Positions 16,464 through 26,656 of a stretch of DNA of 56,630 nt are shown one piece after another. Position 1 is the first letter of the stretch. Every line of letters starts with the position of its first letter. A program made the translations under genes and the position numbers. Source of the stretch: Vibrio bivalvicida (lineage in GTDB: Bacteria; Pseudomonadota; Gammaproteobacteria; Enterobacterales; Vibrionaceae); contig NZ_LLEI02000026.1 in assembly GCF_001399455.2 (NCBI RefSeq), positions 1 to 56,630 of the forward strand, written 5' to 3'. The notes beneath the pieces were generated by a model, which saw only the letters and a program-made list of their open reading frames with translations, ran no database searches and was not told where the DNA came from.

Positions 16464-17651
16464 CTAGCCTAAAAAGGCATGTTTTTGTCGGCAGTCGACT
16501 GCCTCCGCAGAAGTTATGTAAGCATCATGCAGTATGTTAGCCGCTTTGTCGACACATTCTGGTAACAGGACAAGCATCAAAGATTGTGGATTAACTGCGT
16601 AGTGCTCAACCTCAATCCCCTGCTCCGTCAACAACGCGTATGATCTTTCAACCAGTCCTTCGACATGTAGACCAACTGCTGTTAGTAAGCTTACTGAGTC
16701 ACTATTACGGATTTTGTCACCGAAAACCAGTTCCAGTTTTGCATAAGCGTCGTGTTTTATCACTACACCTATCCATTCTGCATGCTCGATCACATTCCAA
16801 ATTGTGGCGCCTAGCATCTGGCACTGTTTTTTCATACTGGCTAAGGCATCTTTTTCAATTCTGATCAAACACATATCGCGTTGAATAGCGACGCCACACA
16901 CCGCAGACTGGCACTCTTCACCTTTAACCAAGCTGCCAGCGTTGACATCGAATGTCGATAGTACCCGCAAAGGTACATTGTTTTTCCATGCATACTGGAC
17001 TGAAGGTAGATGCAGAACTTTAGCGCCTTTACGTGCCATCTCTTCCATCGAAGGGAAATCGATCACATCAAGCTTCTTTGCATTAGAAACCACGCGCGGG
17101 TCACAAGTATAGATGCCATCTACATCAGTAAAAATCTGGCATTCGTCAGCATTGAGCGCACCTGCCAGCGTAACTGCGCTGGTATCAGAGCCTCCTCGAC
17201 CAAGTGTAGTGATATCCCCGTTATCATTCACACCTTGAAAACCTGCGACTATCACTATTTGATCCTGTTCAAGGAGTTGAGTTATCGCAGTCATCTCAAT
17301 ATGTTTAATCGTTGCGTCATTGTGTTGGTTGTCCGTCACAATGCTCGCTTGTGCTCCGGTAAGTGAACGTGCCGCATAGCCAAGTTTATTCAGAGCCATT
17401 GCAAGCAGTGCCATCGACACCTGTTCACCAGCAGAGAGCAAAACATCAAGTTCTCGGGCAGTAGGTACACTGTCTACCTGCTTAGCCAAGTCCATTAATC
17501 TGTTTGTTTCACCAGACATTGCCGATACGACTACGACAACTTGAGTACCATCATTTTTCGCCTTTATGATGTGTTCAGCAACCTTATGGATTCTTTCAAT
17601 TGAACCCACAGAAGTTCCGCCAAACTTTTGCACGATAAGGGGCTTTTTCAC
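16464..17651 (-). CDS. lysC: Aspartate kinase (monofunctional)
   Basis: 395 residues. It phosphorylates aspartate, the first step toward lysine, threonine, methionine and diaminopimelate. The N-terminal kinase domain has KFGGTSVGSIERI, SAGEQVSMALLA and TLGRGGSDTSAVTLA. Two C-terminal ACT-like regulatory regions (from about residue 250) follow, the second with VEGLVERSYALL. It is shorter than E. coli LysC (about 449). Which amino acid inhibits it cannot be told from sequence. The start is GTG at 17651 with GGGAAGG upstream. A structured leader lies at 17733-17785. Confidence 0.92.
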   Translation of the reverse strand: MKKPLIVQKFGGTSVGSIERIHKVAEHIIKAKNDGTQVVVVVSAMSGETNRLMDLAKQVDSVPTARELDVLLSAGEQVSMALLAMALNKLGYAARSLTGAQASIVTDNQHNDATIKHIEMTAITQLLEQDQIVIVAGFQGVNDNGDITTLGRGGSDTSAVTLAGALNADECQIFTDVDGIYTCDPRVVSNAKKLDVIDFPSMEEMARKGAKVLHLPSVQYAWKNNVPLRVLSTFDVNAGSLVKGEECQSAVCGVAIQRDMCLIRIEKDALASMKKQCQMLGATIWNVIEHAEWIGVVIKHDAYAKLELVFGDKIRNSDSVSLLTAVGLHVEGLVERSYALLTEQGIEVEHYAVNPQSLMLVLLPECVDKAANILHDAYITSAEAVDCRQKHAFLG

Positions 17652-17732
17652 CAGTCTTCACCTTCCCAAGACCAAAGTCTCATTCGAACCACATTCAATA
17701 TGTTGAATATTACTTGTGGTAGTTATAACAAA

Positions 17733-17785
17733 AACCAAGTGACTTACTTGATGTTCATTGTGAGCATCAATTAAAGCACTTGGTT
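17733..17785 (-). promoter_or_regulatory. Long hairpin in the lysC leader, possible terminator or attenuator
   Basis: Outer stem AACCAAGTG/CACTTGGTT (17733-17741 with 17777-17785), a symmetric 6x6 interior loop, then inner stem TTGATG/CATCAA (17748-17753 with 17765-17770). On the minus strand a TTTTTG tract follows the outer stem. It lies 80-135 nt before lysC and after the alaS terminator. It does not resemble a lysine riboswitch. Confidence 0.5.
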
Positions 17786-17796
17786 GTCAGAAAAAA

Positions 17797-17830
17797 ATTA
17801 CGCTCAATCAAATAACTGATTGAGCGTAAT
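17797..17830 (-). terminator. Terminator of alaS
   Basis: Perfect 14-bp stem (17797-17810 with 17817-17830, ATTACGCTCAATCA) and a 6-nt loop. Seven Ts follow on the minus strand. Confidence 0.9.
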
Positions 17831-17847
17831 AATAGTTCAATTTTTAA

Positions 17848-20430
17848 TTACAGACGTTCTTCTAGCCATGGTTGCACAGACTGAATAGCATCAGGCAGAG
17901 CAGCAACGTCCGTGCCACCTGCTTGAGCCATATCTGGACGACCACCACCTTTACCACCAACTTGCTCAGCGACCATCTTAACTAGGTCGCCCGCTTTTAC
18001 TTTGCCAATAAGATCTTTAGTCACGCCAGCAATTAGGCCAATCTTATCGTCGTTGATGTTAGCCAGCAGAATCACGCCGCTACCGACTTGGTTTTTGATG
18101 TCATCAACCATGGTACGTAGGTTCTTGTTATCAGCGCCTTCTAGAGCCGCTACCAATACTTTAGTACCGTTGATATCCTGAACTTTACCCATGATGTTTG
18201 CGCTTTCCGCTGCAGCCATCTTGTCTTTAAGTTTCTGAATTTCTTTCTCTAGCGATTTAGCTTTTTGCGCCGACTCAACAAGCTTCTCTTCGAACTTAGC
18301 TTGTTGAGCTTCGATTGCATCTAGTGCCGCTTCACCTGTTACAGCTTCGATACGGCGGATACCTGCTGCGATACCACCTTCAGAAGTGATCTTGAATAGG
18401 CCAATATCACCCGTGTTTGATGCGTGGATACCACCACAAAGTTCGGTAGAGAACTCACCCATTGATAGAACGCGAACCTCATCATCATACTTTTCGCCGA
18501 ATAGTGCCATTGCACCTTTCTGCTTTGCTGACTCGATGTCCATTACGTTAGTTTCAATAACGTGATTGCGACGAACTTGAGCATTCACTAGGCGCTCAAC
18601 TTCTTTTAGCTCTGCTGGAGTTACCGCTTCTAGGTGTGAGAAATCGAAACGTAGGTTTTCAGGTTTAACTAGCGAGCCTTTCTGCGTAACGTGCTCACCC
18701 AGTACTGAACGTAGCGCTGCGTGTAATAAGTGAGTTGCAGAGTGGTTGAGAGAGATCGATGCACGACGCTCAGCATCAACAGTCGCCTCTACCTCATCAC
18801 CTTTCGCTAGAACGCCTTCTGTAAGAACACCGTGGTGCGCGATTGCATTACCTAGCTTCTGAGTATCTTCCACTTTGAATAGACCAGATTCAGTTTTAAG
18901 CACACCAGCATCACCACACTGACCACCTGATTCTGCGTAAAATGGCGTTTCACCAAGGATGATGATTGCTTTATCACCCGCCGATAGAGATTCAGCCGCA
19001 TCACCTTCAACGAAAATTTCTGCTACGTTGCTCTTACCTTGAGTACCTACGTAACCACAGAACTCTGAGTCTACGTCAGACTTAATAGTTGCGTTGTAGT
19101 CAGTACCGAATTGACCCGCTTCACGAGCACGTTGACGCTGCTCTTCCATCGCTTTCTCAAAACCAGCTTCGTCAATCGCAAATTCACGCTCACGAGCCAC
19201 ATCGTTAGTTAGGTCAGCAGGGAAGCCGTAAGTGTCGTAAAGCTTAAATACTGTTTCACCGTCCAGCTCTTTGCCTTCTAGTGCATCTAGTGCTTCATTA
19301 AGGATAACCATGCCACGCTCTAGTGTGCGACCAAAGTTCTCTTCTTCGATGCGAAGTACTTTCTCAACAAGCTCTTGCTGTTTCTTAAGTTCTTCAGCAG
19401 CGCTACCCATGACTTCAGCAAGTACGCCCACAAGTTTGTGGAAGAATACGCCTTGTGCACCAAGCTTGTTACCGTGACGAACTGCGCGACGAATAATACG
19501 ACGCAGGACGTAACCGCGACCTTCGTTTGAAGGCATCACACCATCAGCGATAAGGAATGAACAAGAGCGGATGTGGTCAGCAATCACGCGTAGCGATTGG
19601 TTCGATAGGTCTTCGTGACCAACGATCTCTGCTGTCGCTTTAATTAGCTTTTGAAATACATCGATTTCGTAGTTTGAGTGAACGCCTTGCATGATTGCAG
19701 AAATGCGCTCAATACCCATACCTGTATCAACAGCAGGCTTAGGTAGTGGCTCCATTGTGCCGTCGGCATGACGGTTGAACTGCATAAATACGTTGTTCCA
19801 GATCTCAATGAAACGGTCACCGTCTTCTTCAGGTGTACCAGGACGACCACCCCAGATATGCTCACCGTGATCGTAGAAAATCTCAGTACATGGACCACAA
19901 GGACCTGTGTCACCCATTGTCCAGAAGTTATCTGATTCGAACTGCTTACCGCCTTCTTTATCGCCGATGCGTACGATACGATCAGCAGGCACGCCTACTT
20001 TCTTGTTCCAGATATCGAATGCTTCGTCATCTGTCTCGTATACCGTAACCAACAGACGATCTTTTGGTAGTTGTAGAGTTTCCGTTAGAAATTCCCAAGC
20101 AAAAGCAATCGCGTCTTCTTTGAAGTAATCACCAAAGCTAAAGTTACCTAGCATTTCGAAGAAAGTGTGGTGACGAGCTGTGAAGCCAACGTTCTCTAAG
20201 TCGTTATGTTTACCACCCGCACGTACACAACGCTGAGCCGTAGTTGCTCGTGTGTAGGCACGTTTTTCGGCGCCTAAGAAGCAATCTTTAAATTGGTTCA
20301 TACCTGCGTTTGTAAATAGCAGGGTCGGATCGTTATGCGGAACCAACGATGAACTGTCTACGATTTGGTGTCCTTTGCTTTCAAAGAACTTAAGGAACGC
20401 GTTACGAACCTCATCAGTGCTCATGTACAT
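17848..20430 (-). CDS. alaS: Alanyl-tRNA synthetase
   Basis: 860 residues, normal length. It charges tRNA-Ala and edits Ser- and Gly-tRNA-Ala. The class II catalytic core begins [20 protein letters not shown] and has [17 protein letters not shown]. The editing domain carries the zinc-binding pattern [12 protein letters not shown] and [18 protein letters not shown]-terminal coiled coil ([13 protein letters not shown]) and a glycine-rich C-Ala domain ([16 protein letters not shown]) complete it. The start is ATG 20430 with AGGAAGAG upstream; ATG 20424 is a minor alternative. It lies between recX and lysC, the usual Vibrio/E. coli order. Confidence 0.98.
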   Translation of the reverse strand: MYMSTDEVRNAFLKFFESKGHQIVDSSSLVPHNDPTLLFTNAGMNQFKDCFLGAEKRAYTRATTAQRCVRAGGKHNDLENVGFTARHHTFFEMLGNFSFGDYFKEDAIAFAWEFLTETLQLPKDRLLVTVYETDDEAFDIWNKKVGVPADRIVRIGDKEGGKQFESDNFWTMGDTGPCGPCTEIFYDHGEHIWGGRPGTPEEDGDRFIEIWNNVFMQFNRHADGTMEPLPKPAVDTGMGIERISAIMQGVHSNYEIDVFQKLIKATAEIVGHEDLSNQSLRVIADHIRSCSFLIADGVMPSNEGRGYVLRRIIRRAVRHGNKLGAQGVFFHKLVGVLAEVMGSAAEELKKQQELVEKVLRIEEENFGRTLERGMVILNEALDALEGKELDGETVFKLYDTYGFPADLTNDVAREREFAIDEAGFEKAMEEQRQRAREAGQFGTDYNATIKSDVDSEFCGYVGTQGKSNVAEIFVEGDAAESLSAGDKAIIILGETPFYAESGGQCGDAGVLKTESGLFKVEDTQKLGNAIAHHGVLTEGVLAKGDEVEATVDAERRASISLNHSATHLLHAALRSVLGEHVTQKGSLVKPENLRFDFSHLEAVTPAELKEVERLVNAQVRRNHVIETNVMDIESAKQKGAMALFGEKYDDEVRVLSMGEFSTELCGGIHASNTGDIGLFKITSEGGIAAGIRRIEAVTGEAALDAIEAQQAKFEEKLVESAQKAKSLEKEIQKLKDKMAAAESANIMGKVQDINGTKVLVAALEGADNKNLRTMVDDIKNQVGSGVILLANINDDKIGLIAGVTKDLIGKVKAGDLVKMVAEQVGGKGGGRPDMAQAGGTDVAALPDAIQSVQPWLEERL

Positions 20431-20572
20431 GCAGCTCTTCCTGAAAATAGTCGAGTTAGAATTTTGCGCTATTGTAGATCATGGTTAGCGCTACGACTAG
20501 TTTTCTTGTAGAAAAGAGCTTTTCGCTTGAGGAATTGAAACTAAATAGTCAAATTGAAGGGAGTTTTAACTT

Positions 20573-21037
20573 TCAATCCTCGCTTTCTGAGCTGAGTGCA
20601 TAGCTGATTTGCTCAAAGCTATAGCCTCGATACTGGAGAAAGCGCACCTGTTTGGCGTACTCTTTTTGGTCTTTCGCTTGCATTCCTTTAAATTTCTTCT
20701 CTGCAGCACTTTTAGCGAGTTCAAACCAATCTTGCGGCTCTTCTTCTATGGCTTTTTCAATCACTGATTCTGCAACTCGCTTTTGATTCAGCTCTTGGCG
20801 AATGCGGCGCTCACCATGTCCTTTATAGACATGCTGTCTCACTTGGCTTTTAGCGTAACGAAGATCATCTAAATAATTATTATCTAAGCAAAAATTGATC
20901 GCCTCTTGAATAGCGTCATCTTCGTAACCTTTCAAGCTGAGCTTCTGATACATCTCATACTCACCATGATCGCGGCGACTGAGTAGTTGAATCGCTGCTT
21001 CTTTACTCGATAGTGTTGGGGGTTTTCGTTGAAACAT
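20573..21037 (-). CDS. recX: Regulatory protein RecX
   Basis: 154 residues. RecX binds and destabilises RecA filaments and limits RecA activity. The family pattern of three-helix repeats is visible: [20 protein letters not shown], then ADDAIQ-type helix, then [26 protein letters not shown]. It lies 73 bp downstream of recA. A wobble-containing terminator between them probably limits recX to read-through transcripts. Confidence 0.95.
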   Translation of the reverse strand: MFQRKPPTLSSKEAAIQLLSRRDHGEYEMYQKLSLKGYEDDAIQEAINFCLDNNYLDDLRYAKSQVRQHVYKGHGERRIRQELNQKRVAESVIEKAIEEEPQDWFELAKSAAEKKFKGMQAKDQKEYAKQVRFLQYRGYSFEQISYALSSESED

Positions 21038-21069
21038 GTCGGATTAAATTCTCATATTCTAAATACGAC

Positions 21070-21093
21070 AAAGCCCCGCATAAGCAGGGCTTT
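21070..21093 (-). terminator. Terminator between recA and recX
   Basis: Stem 21070-21079 with 21084-21093, loop of 4. The one mismatch on the plus strand is a U-G wobble in the minus-strand RNA, so it works in the recA direction. The following T-tract is interrupted, compatible with partial read-through into recX. Confidence 0.7.
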
Positions 21094-21110
21094 CTATTCA
21101 AAAAGTAGTG

Positions 21111-22157
21111 TTACAGTTCTTCTTGCTCTGGCATTTGGCCTAGTTCAGCATCATCTGGCTGAACTTCAGCTGGCGAAAGCAACAATTCACGTAGTTTAGT
21201 ATCGATAGTCTTTGCTGCTTCAGGGTTTTCACGTAGGAACTTACCTGCATTCGCTTTACCTTGACCAATCTTATCACCGTTGTAGCTGTACCAAGCACCT
21301 GCTTTCTCAATAAGCTTGTTCTTAACACCGAGGTCGATAAGCTCACCTTCACGGTTAAAGCCTTGGCCATACAGGATTTGCGTTTCAGCTTGTTTAAACG
21401 GTGCAGCGATCTTGTTCTTAACTACCTTGATGCGAGTTTCGTTACCGACAACTTCGTCACCTTCTTTGATAGAACCAGTGCGGCGAATATCAAGACGAAC
21501 AGATGCGTAGAACTTAAGTGCGTTACCACCCGTGGTTGTTTCAGGGTTACCAAACATCACTCCAATCTTCATACGGATTTGGTTGATGAAGATACACATA
21601 CAGTTAGATTGCTTTAGGTTACCTGTTAGCTTACGCATAGCTTGAGAAAGCATACGCGCTTGAAGACCCATGTGGCTATCGCCCATTTCACCTTCAATTT
21701 CTGCTTTTGGAGTAAGCGCTGCAACCGAGTCGACAACCATTACGTCGATAGCACCTGAACGTGCTAATGCGTCACAAATCTCTAAAGCTTGTTCACCCGT
21801 ATCTGGCTGAGAAACTAGTAGAGCATCAATATCAACACCTAGCTTCTTAGCATAAACTGGATCAAGTGCGTGTTCCGCATCGATAAAGGCACAAGTTTTA
21901 CCTTGCTTTTGCGCTGCAGCAATACACTCAAGTGTTAGCGTCGTTTTACCTGATGATTCTGGGCCGTAGATTTCTACGATACGGCCCATCGGAAGACCAC
22001 CAGCACCTAATGCGATATCCAAAGAAAGTGAACCTGTAGAGATTGTTTCTACATCCATTGCGCGGTTATCACCTAGGCGCATGATTGAACCTTTACCAAA
22101 TTGCTTTTCAATCTGACCTAGCGCAGCGGCAAGTGCTTTCTGTTTGTTCTCGTTCAT
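21111..22157 (-). CDS. recA: Recombinase RecA
   Basis: 348 residues from ATG 22157, which has GGAGA about 5 nt upstream and gives the usual [23 protein letters not shown] start. The open frame begins 7 codons earlier at 22178. Walker A is GPESSGKTT; the DNA-binding loop region is [21 protein letters not shown]. It catalyses strand exchange and LexA autocleavage. The promoter carries a LexA box between -35 and -10. recX follows downstream. Confidence 0.98.
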   Translation of the reverse strand: MNENKQKALAAALGQIEKQFGKGSIMRLGDNRAMDVETISTGSLSLDIALGAGGLPMGRIVEIYGPESSGKTTLTLECIAAAQKQGKTCAFIDAEHALDPVYAKKLGVDIDALLVSQPDTGEQALEICDALARSGAIDVMVVDSVAALTPKAEIEGEMGDSHMGLQARMLSQAMRKLTGNLKQSNCMCIFINQIRMKIGVMFGNPETTTGGNALKFYASVRLDIRRTGSIKEGDEVVGNETRIKVVKNKIAAPFKQAETQILYGQGFNREGELIDLGVKNKLIEKAGAWYSYNGDKIGQGKANAGKFLRENPEAAKTIDTKLRELLLSPAEVQPDDAELGQMPEQEEL

Positions 22158-22248
22158 CACTTTCTCCAAATGACTCATCTATTTCGTGCTGATGATTATC
22201 AATCTAATTCTTCCGTTCAGCCATGTTACTGAACAATCAATGCAAGTC

Positions 22249-22276
22249 ATTATACTGTTGATTCATACAGTGTCCA
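22249..22276 (-). promoter_or_regulatory. recA promoter with LexA (SOS) box
   Basis: The LexA box CTGT-N8-ACAG matches the consensus at 22255-22270. On the minus strand it exactly fills the 16-bp spacer between a -35 TGGACA (22271-22276) and a perfect -10 TATAAT (22249-22254), so LexA binding would block RNA polymerase directly. Confidence 0.85.
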
Positions 22277-22348
22277 TACCTGTATGGCTTTTTTTTAACT
22301 TTTGGTGATATCGTCCTAATTTTAAAGGTATTTAAAATTTTAGGTTGT

Positions 22349-22843
22349 TCAGATATCTCTTGCGAGCAATTCTGCGTGCAGTACTTTTAAGGCATGTTCA
22401 ACCGCCTGTTGACGAACTTGTGCGCGGTCACCTGATAAGCACAGTGTTTCGACTTTTTTCCAACCAATTGAATCGGCCCAAGCAAAACAAACGGTTCCTA
22501 CTGGTTTTAACTCTGTGCCTCCACCTGGGCCTGCGATGCCACTAATTGAAACACCAATATTGGCATTTGAGTTATGGATTGCGCCCTCAACCATCTCAAC
22601 GACTGTCTGTTCACTGACAGCACCAAATTGCTCGAGTGTTGCTGCTGATACACCTAGCATCTCCATCTTGGCTTCATTGCTATAGGTGATAAATGCACGA
22701 TCAAACCAAGCTGAGCTGCCCGCAATGTCGGTAATTGCCGCAGAAACACCGCCACCAGTACAAGATTCCGCAGTAGTCATAACTAATTTATGATGATTTA
22801 GCAACGCACCTAGCTGCTGTGACAAAGTTTGCTGTGATTCCAT
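22349..22843 (-). CDS. pncC: Nicotinamide-nucleotide amidase (CinA C-terminal family)
   Basis: 164 residues, the stand-alone CinA C-terminal type. It deamidates NMN to NaMN in pyridine-nucleotide recycling. Family blocks seen are TTAESCTGGGVSAAITDIAGSS, FITYSNEAKMEMLGV and GISGIAGPGGGTELKPVGTV. It lies upstream of recA, as ygaD/pncC does in E. coli, and is divergent from mutS with an 85-bp shared region. Confidence 0.93.
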   Translation of the reverse strand: MESQQTLSQQLGALLNHHKLVMTTAESCTGGGVSAAITDIAGSSAWFDRAFITYSNEAKMEMLGVSAATLEQFGAVSEQTVVEMVEGAIHNSNANIGVSISGIAGPGGGTELKPVGTVCFAWADSIGWKKVETLCLSGDRAQVRQQAVEHALKVLHAELLARDI

Positions 22844-22928
22844 GTCTAAAACCCCTTATTACACCTTTTCGCCCTTTGGCTATTGACGTATCCTAAGCCG
22901 CAATAGAAATAAACGAAAGATCCCAACT

Positions 22929-25508
22929 GTGAAAGCGTTACCTGAAAAAGAAAAGCAAAAACACACGCCCATGATGCAGCAATATCTCAAGCTCAAAGCT
23001 GAGAACCCAGATATCTTGCTGTTTTATCGTATGGGGGATTTCTACGAGCTTTTCTACGATGATGCTAAGCGAGCATCTCAACTACTCGATATTTCACTGA
23101 CTAAGCGAGGCGCTTCTGCTGGCGAACCCATCCCTATGGCGGGTGTACCATTTCATGCCGTGGAAGGTTATCTGGCAAAGCTGGTTCAACTCGGCGAATC
23201 TGTTGCTATATGTGAGCAGATCGGCGATCCAGCCACAAGTAAGGGGCCTGTAGAGCGTGCTGTCATCCGCATTGTTACGCCAGGTACTGTGACCGACGAA
23301 GCACTACTGTCTGAGCGTTTAGATAACCTTATTGCCGCTATCTATTATCACGACGGCAAATTTGGTTATGCCACCTTAGATGTCACTTCAGGTCGATTCC
23401 AATTGATGGAGCCGCAAACCGAAGAAGCGATGGCTGCAGAGTTACAACGCACCTCACCACGTGAACTGCTGTTCCCGGAAGACTTTGAACCTGTCCATCT
23501 AATGTCTTCTCGCAATGGTAACCGCCGTCGCCCAGTTTGGGAGTTCGAACTCGATACCGCTAAGCAGCAATTAAACCAACAGTTTGGTACTCGCGATTTA
23601 GTTGGCTTTGGGGTTGAGCATGCCAACCTAGGTCTATGCGCGGCAGGTTGTTTGATCCAATATGTCAAAGATACCCAACGTACCGCACTACCACACATTC
23701 GCTCACTCACTTTTGACAGACAAGATCACTCTGTCATTTTGGATGCAGCGACGCGACGCAACTTGGAAATTACTCATAATCTTGCCGGTGGGACCGACAA
23801 CACTTTAGCTGAAGTGCTCGATCACACAGCCACTGCAATGGGCAGTCGCATGCTAAAGCGTTGGTTACACCAACCAATGCGCGATATCGATACTCTAAAT
23901 CATCGTTTAGATGCAATTTCTGAGCTGAAAGAGATGTCTCTGTTCGCCGACCTTCACCCTGTACTTAAGCAGGTTGGTGACATTGAACGTATTCTGGCTC
24001 GCTTAGCTCTGCGCAGTGCGAGGCCACGAGATATGGCTCGCCTTCGTTTTGCCATGCAGCAACTGCCTGAGCTGGCAGAGTCAATGGGATCACTAGCCCA
24101 CCCATACTTAGTGAAACTGGCGCAATATGCAGCACCAATGGATGAAGTGTGCGAGCTGTTAGAACGAGCAATTAAAGACAATCCACCTGTCGTCATCCGC
24201 GATGGAGGGGTGATTGCCGAAGGCTATAACTCAGAGCTCGATGAGTGGCGTAAATTGGCTGACGGTGCCACCGAGTACCTCGAACAAATGGAGCAGGACG
24301 AGCGTGAACGACACGGTATCGACAGCCTAAAAGTGGGCTACAACAATGTACATGGCTTCTTTATCCAAGTCAGCCGTGGTCAAAGCCATCTCGTTCCTCC
24401 TCATTATGTTCGCCGTCAGACACTAAAAAACGCCGAGCGTTACATTATTCCTGAGCTCAAAGAGCATGAAGATAAAGTGCTTAACTCTAAATCGAAAGCA
24501 CTCGCTCTGGAAAAGCAACTATGGGAAGAGCTATTTGATCTCTTAATGCCTCACCTAGAACAAATGCAAAACGTCGCTTCTGCGGTGTCGCAAATCGATG
24601 TACTGCAAAACTTAGCGGAACGTGCAGACAGCCTAGATTACTGTCGTCCAACTTTGGCTAAAGAAGCGGGCATCCATATTCAAGCAGGTCGTCACCCTGT
24701 GGTTGAGCAAGTTATGGATGACCCATTTATTGCCAACCCAATTGAGCTAAACCCGCAACGTAAAATGTTGATCATTACTGGTCCGAACATGGGCGGTAAA
24801 TCAACATATATGCGCCAAACTGCGTTGATTGCGCTGATGGCACACATAGGTTCTTATGTGCCTGCCGAATCGGCTCAAATAGGCTCGATAGATCGCATTT
24901 TTACCCGTATTGGTGCTTCTGACGATCTCGCCTCTGGACGCTCTACCTTTATGGTTGAGATGACAGAAACGGCTAACATTCTACATAACGCAACAGCCAA
25001 CAGCTTGGTACTGATGGATGAAATCGGTCGTGGCACCAGTACTTATGACGGCCTTTCTCTCGCTTGGGCCAGTGCCGAGTGGCTAGCTAAAGAGCTTGGT
25101 TCAATGACCTTGTTTGCCACCCACTACTTTGAGTTGACCGAGCTACCCAACCAGATCCCACACTTAGCAAACGTTCACCTAGATGCGGTCGAACATGGTG
25201 ACAGCATTGCCTTCATGCACGCAGTCCAAGAAGGGGCTGCAAGTAAGTCTTACGGTCTTGCCGTTGCAGGTTTAGCGGGTGTACCTAAGAGTGTGATTAA
25301 AAACGCGCGCGCTAAGCTGACACAGCTGGAACAATTGGGCCAAGAAGGTGAAGGTTCACCTCGTTCAAGCGCAGTAGACATCGCCAACCAACTTAGCCTG
25401 ATCCCAGAGCCAAGTGAGGTTGAAGAAGCGCTTTCTGCAATAGACCCTGATGACCTAACACCAAGGCAGGCACTAGAAGAACTTTATCGACTGAAAAAAT
25501 TGATGTAA
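22929..25508 (+). CDS. mutS: DNA mismatch repair protein MutS
   Basis: 859 residues. It recognises mismatches and small loops and recruits MutL. The N-terminal mismatch-binding domain has [14 protein letters not shown] (Phe-x-Glu wedge). The ATPase domain has Walker [10 protein letters not shown] (about residues 618-626), [13 protein letters not shown] and Walker [13 protein letters not shown]. The start is GTG 22929; the next in-frame ATG (22971) would cut into the conserved HTPMMQQYL start region. In the gammaproteobacteria I know, mutS faces rpoS; here it faces lptG. Confidence 0.97.
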   Translation: MKALPEKEKQKHTPMMQQYLKLKAENPDILLFYRMGDFYELFYDDAKRASQLLDISLTKRGASAGEPIPMAGVPFHAVEGYLAKLVQLGESVAICEQIGDPATSKGPVERAVIRIVTPGTVTDEALLSERLDNLIAAIYYHDGKFGYATLDVTSGRFQLMEPQTEEAMAAELQRTSPRELLFPEDFEPVHLMSSRNGNRRRPVWEFELDTAKQQLNQQFGTRDLVGFGVEHANLGLCAAGCLIQYVKDTQRTALPHIRSLTFDRQDHSVILDAATRRNLEITHNLAGGTDNTLAEVLDHTATAMGSRMLKRWLHQPMRDIDTLNHRLDAISELKEMSLFADLHPVLKQVGDIERILARLALRSARPRDMARLRFAMQQLPELAESMGSLAHPYLVKLAQYAAPMDEVCELLERAIKDNPPVVIRDGGVIAEGYNSELDEWRKLADGATEYLEQMEQDERERHGIDSLKVGYNNVHGFFIQVSRGQSHLVPPHYVRRQTLKNAERYIIPELKEHEDKVLNSKSKALALEKQLWEELFDLLMPHLEQMQNVASAVSQIDVLQNLAERADSLDYCRPTLAKEAGIHIQAGRHPVVEQVMDDPFIANPIELNPQRKMLIITGPNMGGKSTYMRQTALIALMAHIGSYVPAESAQIGSIDRIFTRIGASDDLASGRSTFMVEMTETANILHNATANSLVLMDEIGRGTSTYDGLSLAWASAEWLAKELGSMTLFATHYFELTELPNQIPHLANVHLDAVEHGDSIAFMHAVQEGAASKSYGLAVAGLAGVPKSVIKNARAKLTQLEQLGQEGEGSPRSSAVDIANQLSLIPEPSEVEEALSAIDPDDLTPRQALEELYRLKKLM

Positions 25509-25527
25509 TAACTAATGCCATAAAAAC

Positions 25528-25560
25528 AAAACGGCAGCCAATTGGATTGGCTGCCGTTTT
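25528..25560. terminator. Bidirectional terminator between mutS and lptG
   Basis: Long stem (15 bp, 25528-25542 with 25546-25560, ACGGCAGCCAAT core) with A-tract and T-tract on opposite sides. It ends both convergent transcripts. Confidence 0.9.
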
Positions 25561-25582
25561 CTTTATTGTAAAAGTCTTAAGC

Positions 25583-26653
25583 TTAAAGCTTCCTGCGTAA
25601 TAGCATCAATGCAACAGTTAAAAACACGATACTTGGCATCACAGCACCAAACACTGGCGGGATGTTATAGACCAAACTGAGTGGGCCAAAGAACTCACTC
25701 GAAATATAGAAAGTAAACCCAGCTACAACGCCCGATAGAATACGTGCCCCCATGGTCACACTGCGCAGTGGACCAAAGATAAATGACAACGCCATCAACA
25801 TCATCACTGCAATTGAAAATGGCTGAGTTACTTTACGCCAAAAAGCCAGTTCATAGCGTGACGGATCTTGCTCAGACGCTTTCAGGTAGGTGACGTAATC
25901 GTACAAACCTCCGAGTGATAGCTCTTCTGGTTTAACGGTGACCACCGCAAGTTTGTCTGGAGCCAAAGAGGTCGTCCAACTATATTTTGGTAGACTTTGC
26001 TTAGAGATTTCTACCTCATCAACCATTTCTGTCACTTGGACGTCTTTCATCATCCAAGTGTTATCAGACACATACTCCACTTCTGCTGCATAAACCACAC
26101 TTTCCAAGCGCTTGTTTTCGTCGTAACGCCACATGTTCATGCCATAGATCTTGTCGTCTTCGACCTTACCGATAAAGATAAAGTCATTGGCATCACGTGC
26201 CCAAACCCCAGTTCGCACTGACATAATCGCCCCGCCAGAGGTCGCAAATGCACGTAAGTCACGTGCCGCTTTCTGAGCTTGAGGGGCTCCCCATTGACCG
26301 AGCAAGGTCACCATAATCATTAGTGGAATTGCGGTTTTCAGTACCGATAAACCAATGTCTAACTTCGAGAAACCTGCCGCTTGCATAACTACCAGCTCAG
26401 AGCTAGAAGCTAGCATGCCAAGACCGATCAAGGCTCCAAGCAGTGCCGCCATTGGGAAAAACATCTCAATATCACGTGGAATACTTAGCAAAACAAACAG
26501 CAAAGCCTGCAACAAGTCATAAGTACCCTCACCCACCTTACGCAACTGTTCGACGTATTTAATGATGGCAGAGAGGCCGACAAAGGTTGCCAGCACCAAA
26601 GATGACGTGGCGATAATAGTTCTACCTATGTAGAGATCGAGAATCTTAAACAC
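25583..26653 (-). CDS. lptG: LPS export permease LptG
   Basis: 356 residues. It is one of two membrane subunits of the LptB2FG transporter, which extracts LPS from the inner membrane. It has N-terminal TM helices 1-3 (to about residue 120), a periplasmic beta-jellyroll (about 130-260) and three C-terminal TM helices, the LptF/LptG layout. The MFKILDLYIGRTII start and the ASSSELVVMQAAGFS coupling segment are typical of LptG. It lies 3 nt downstream of lptF. Confidence 0.95.
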   Translation of the reverse strand: MFKILDLYIGRTIIATSSLVLATFVGLSAIIKYVEQLRKVGEGTYDLLQALLFVLLSIPRDIEMFFPMAALLGALIGLGMLASSSELVVMQAAGFSKLDIGLSVLKTAIPLMIMVTLLGQWGAPQAQKAARDLRAFATSGGAIMSVRTGVWARDANDFIFIGKVEDDKIYGMNMWRYDENKRLESVVYAAEVEYVSDNTWMMKDVQVTEMVDEVEISKQSLPKYSWTTSLAPDKLAVVTVKPEELSLGGLYDYVTYLKASEQDPSRYELAFWRKVTQPFSIAVMMLMALSFIFGPLRSVTMGARILSGVVAGFTFYISSEFFGPLSLVYNIPPVFGAVMPSIVFLTVALMLLRRKL

Positions 26654-26656
26654 GAC

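Noticed and set aside
17652..17847. Lysine riboswitch before lysC
   Set aside because: The region is under 200 bp with the alaS terminator inside it, and none of the lysine riboswitch motifs could be found.
22274..22287. Second SOS box (CCATACCTGTATGG) before recA
   Set aside because: It is a palindrome but has only one CTGTA half and lacks CTGT-N8-ACAG spacing.
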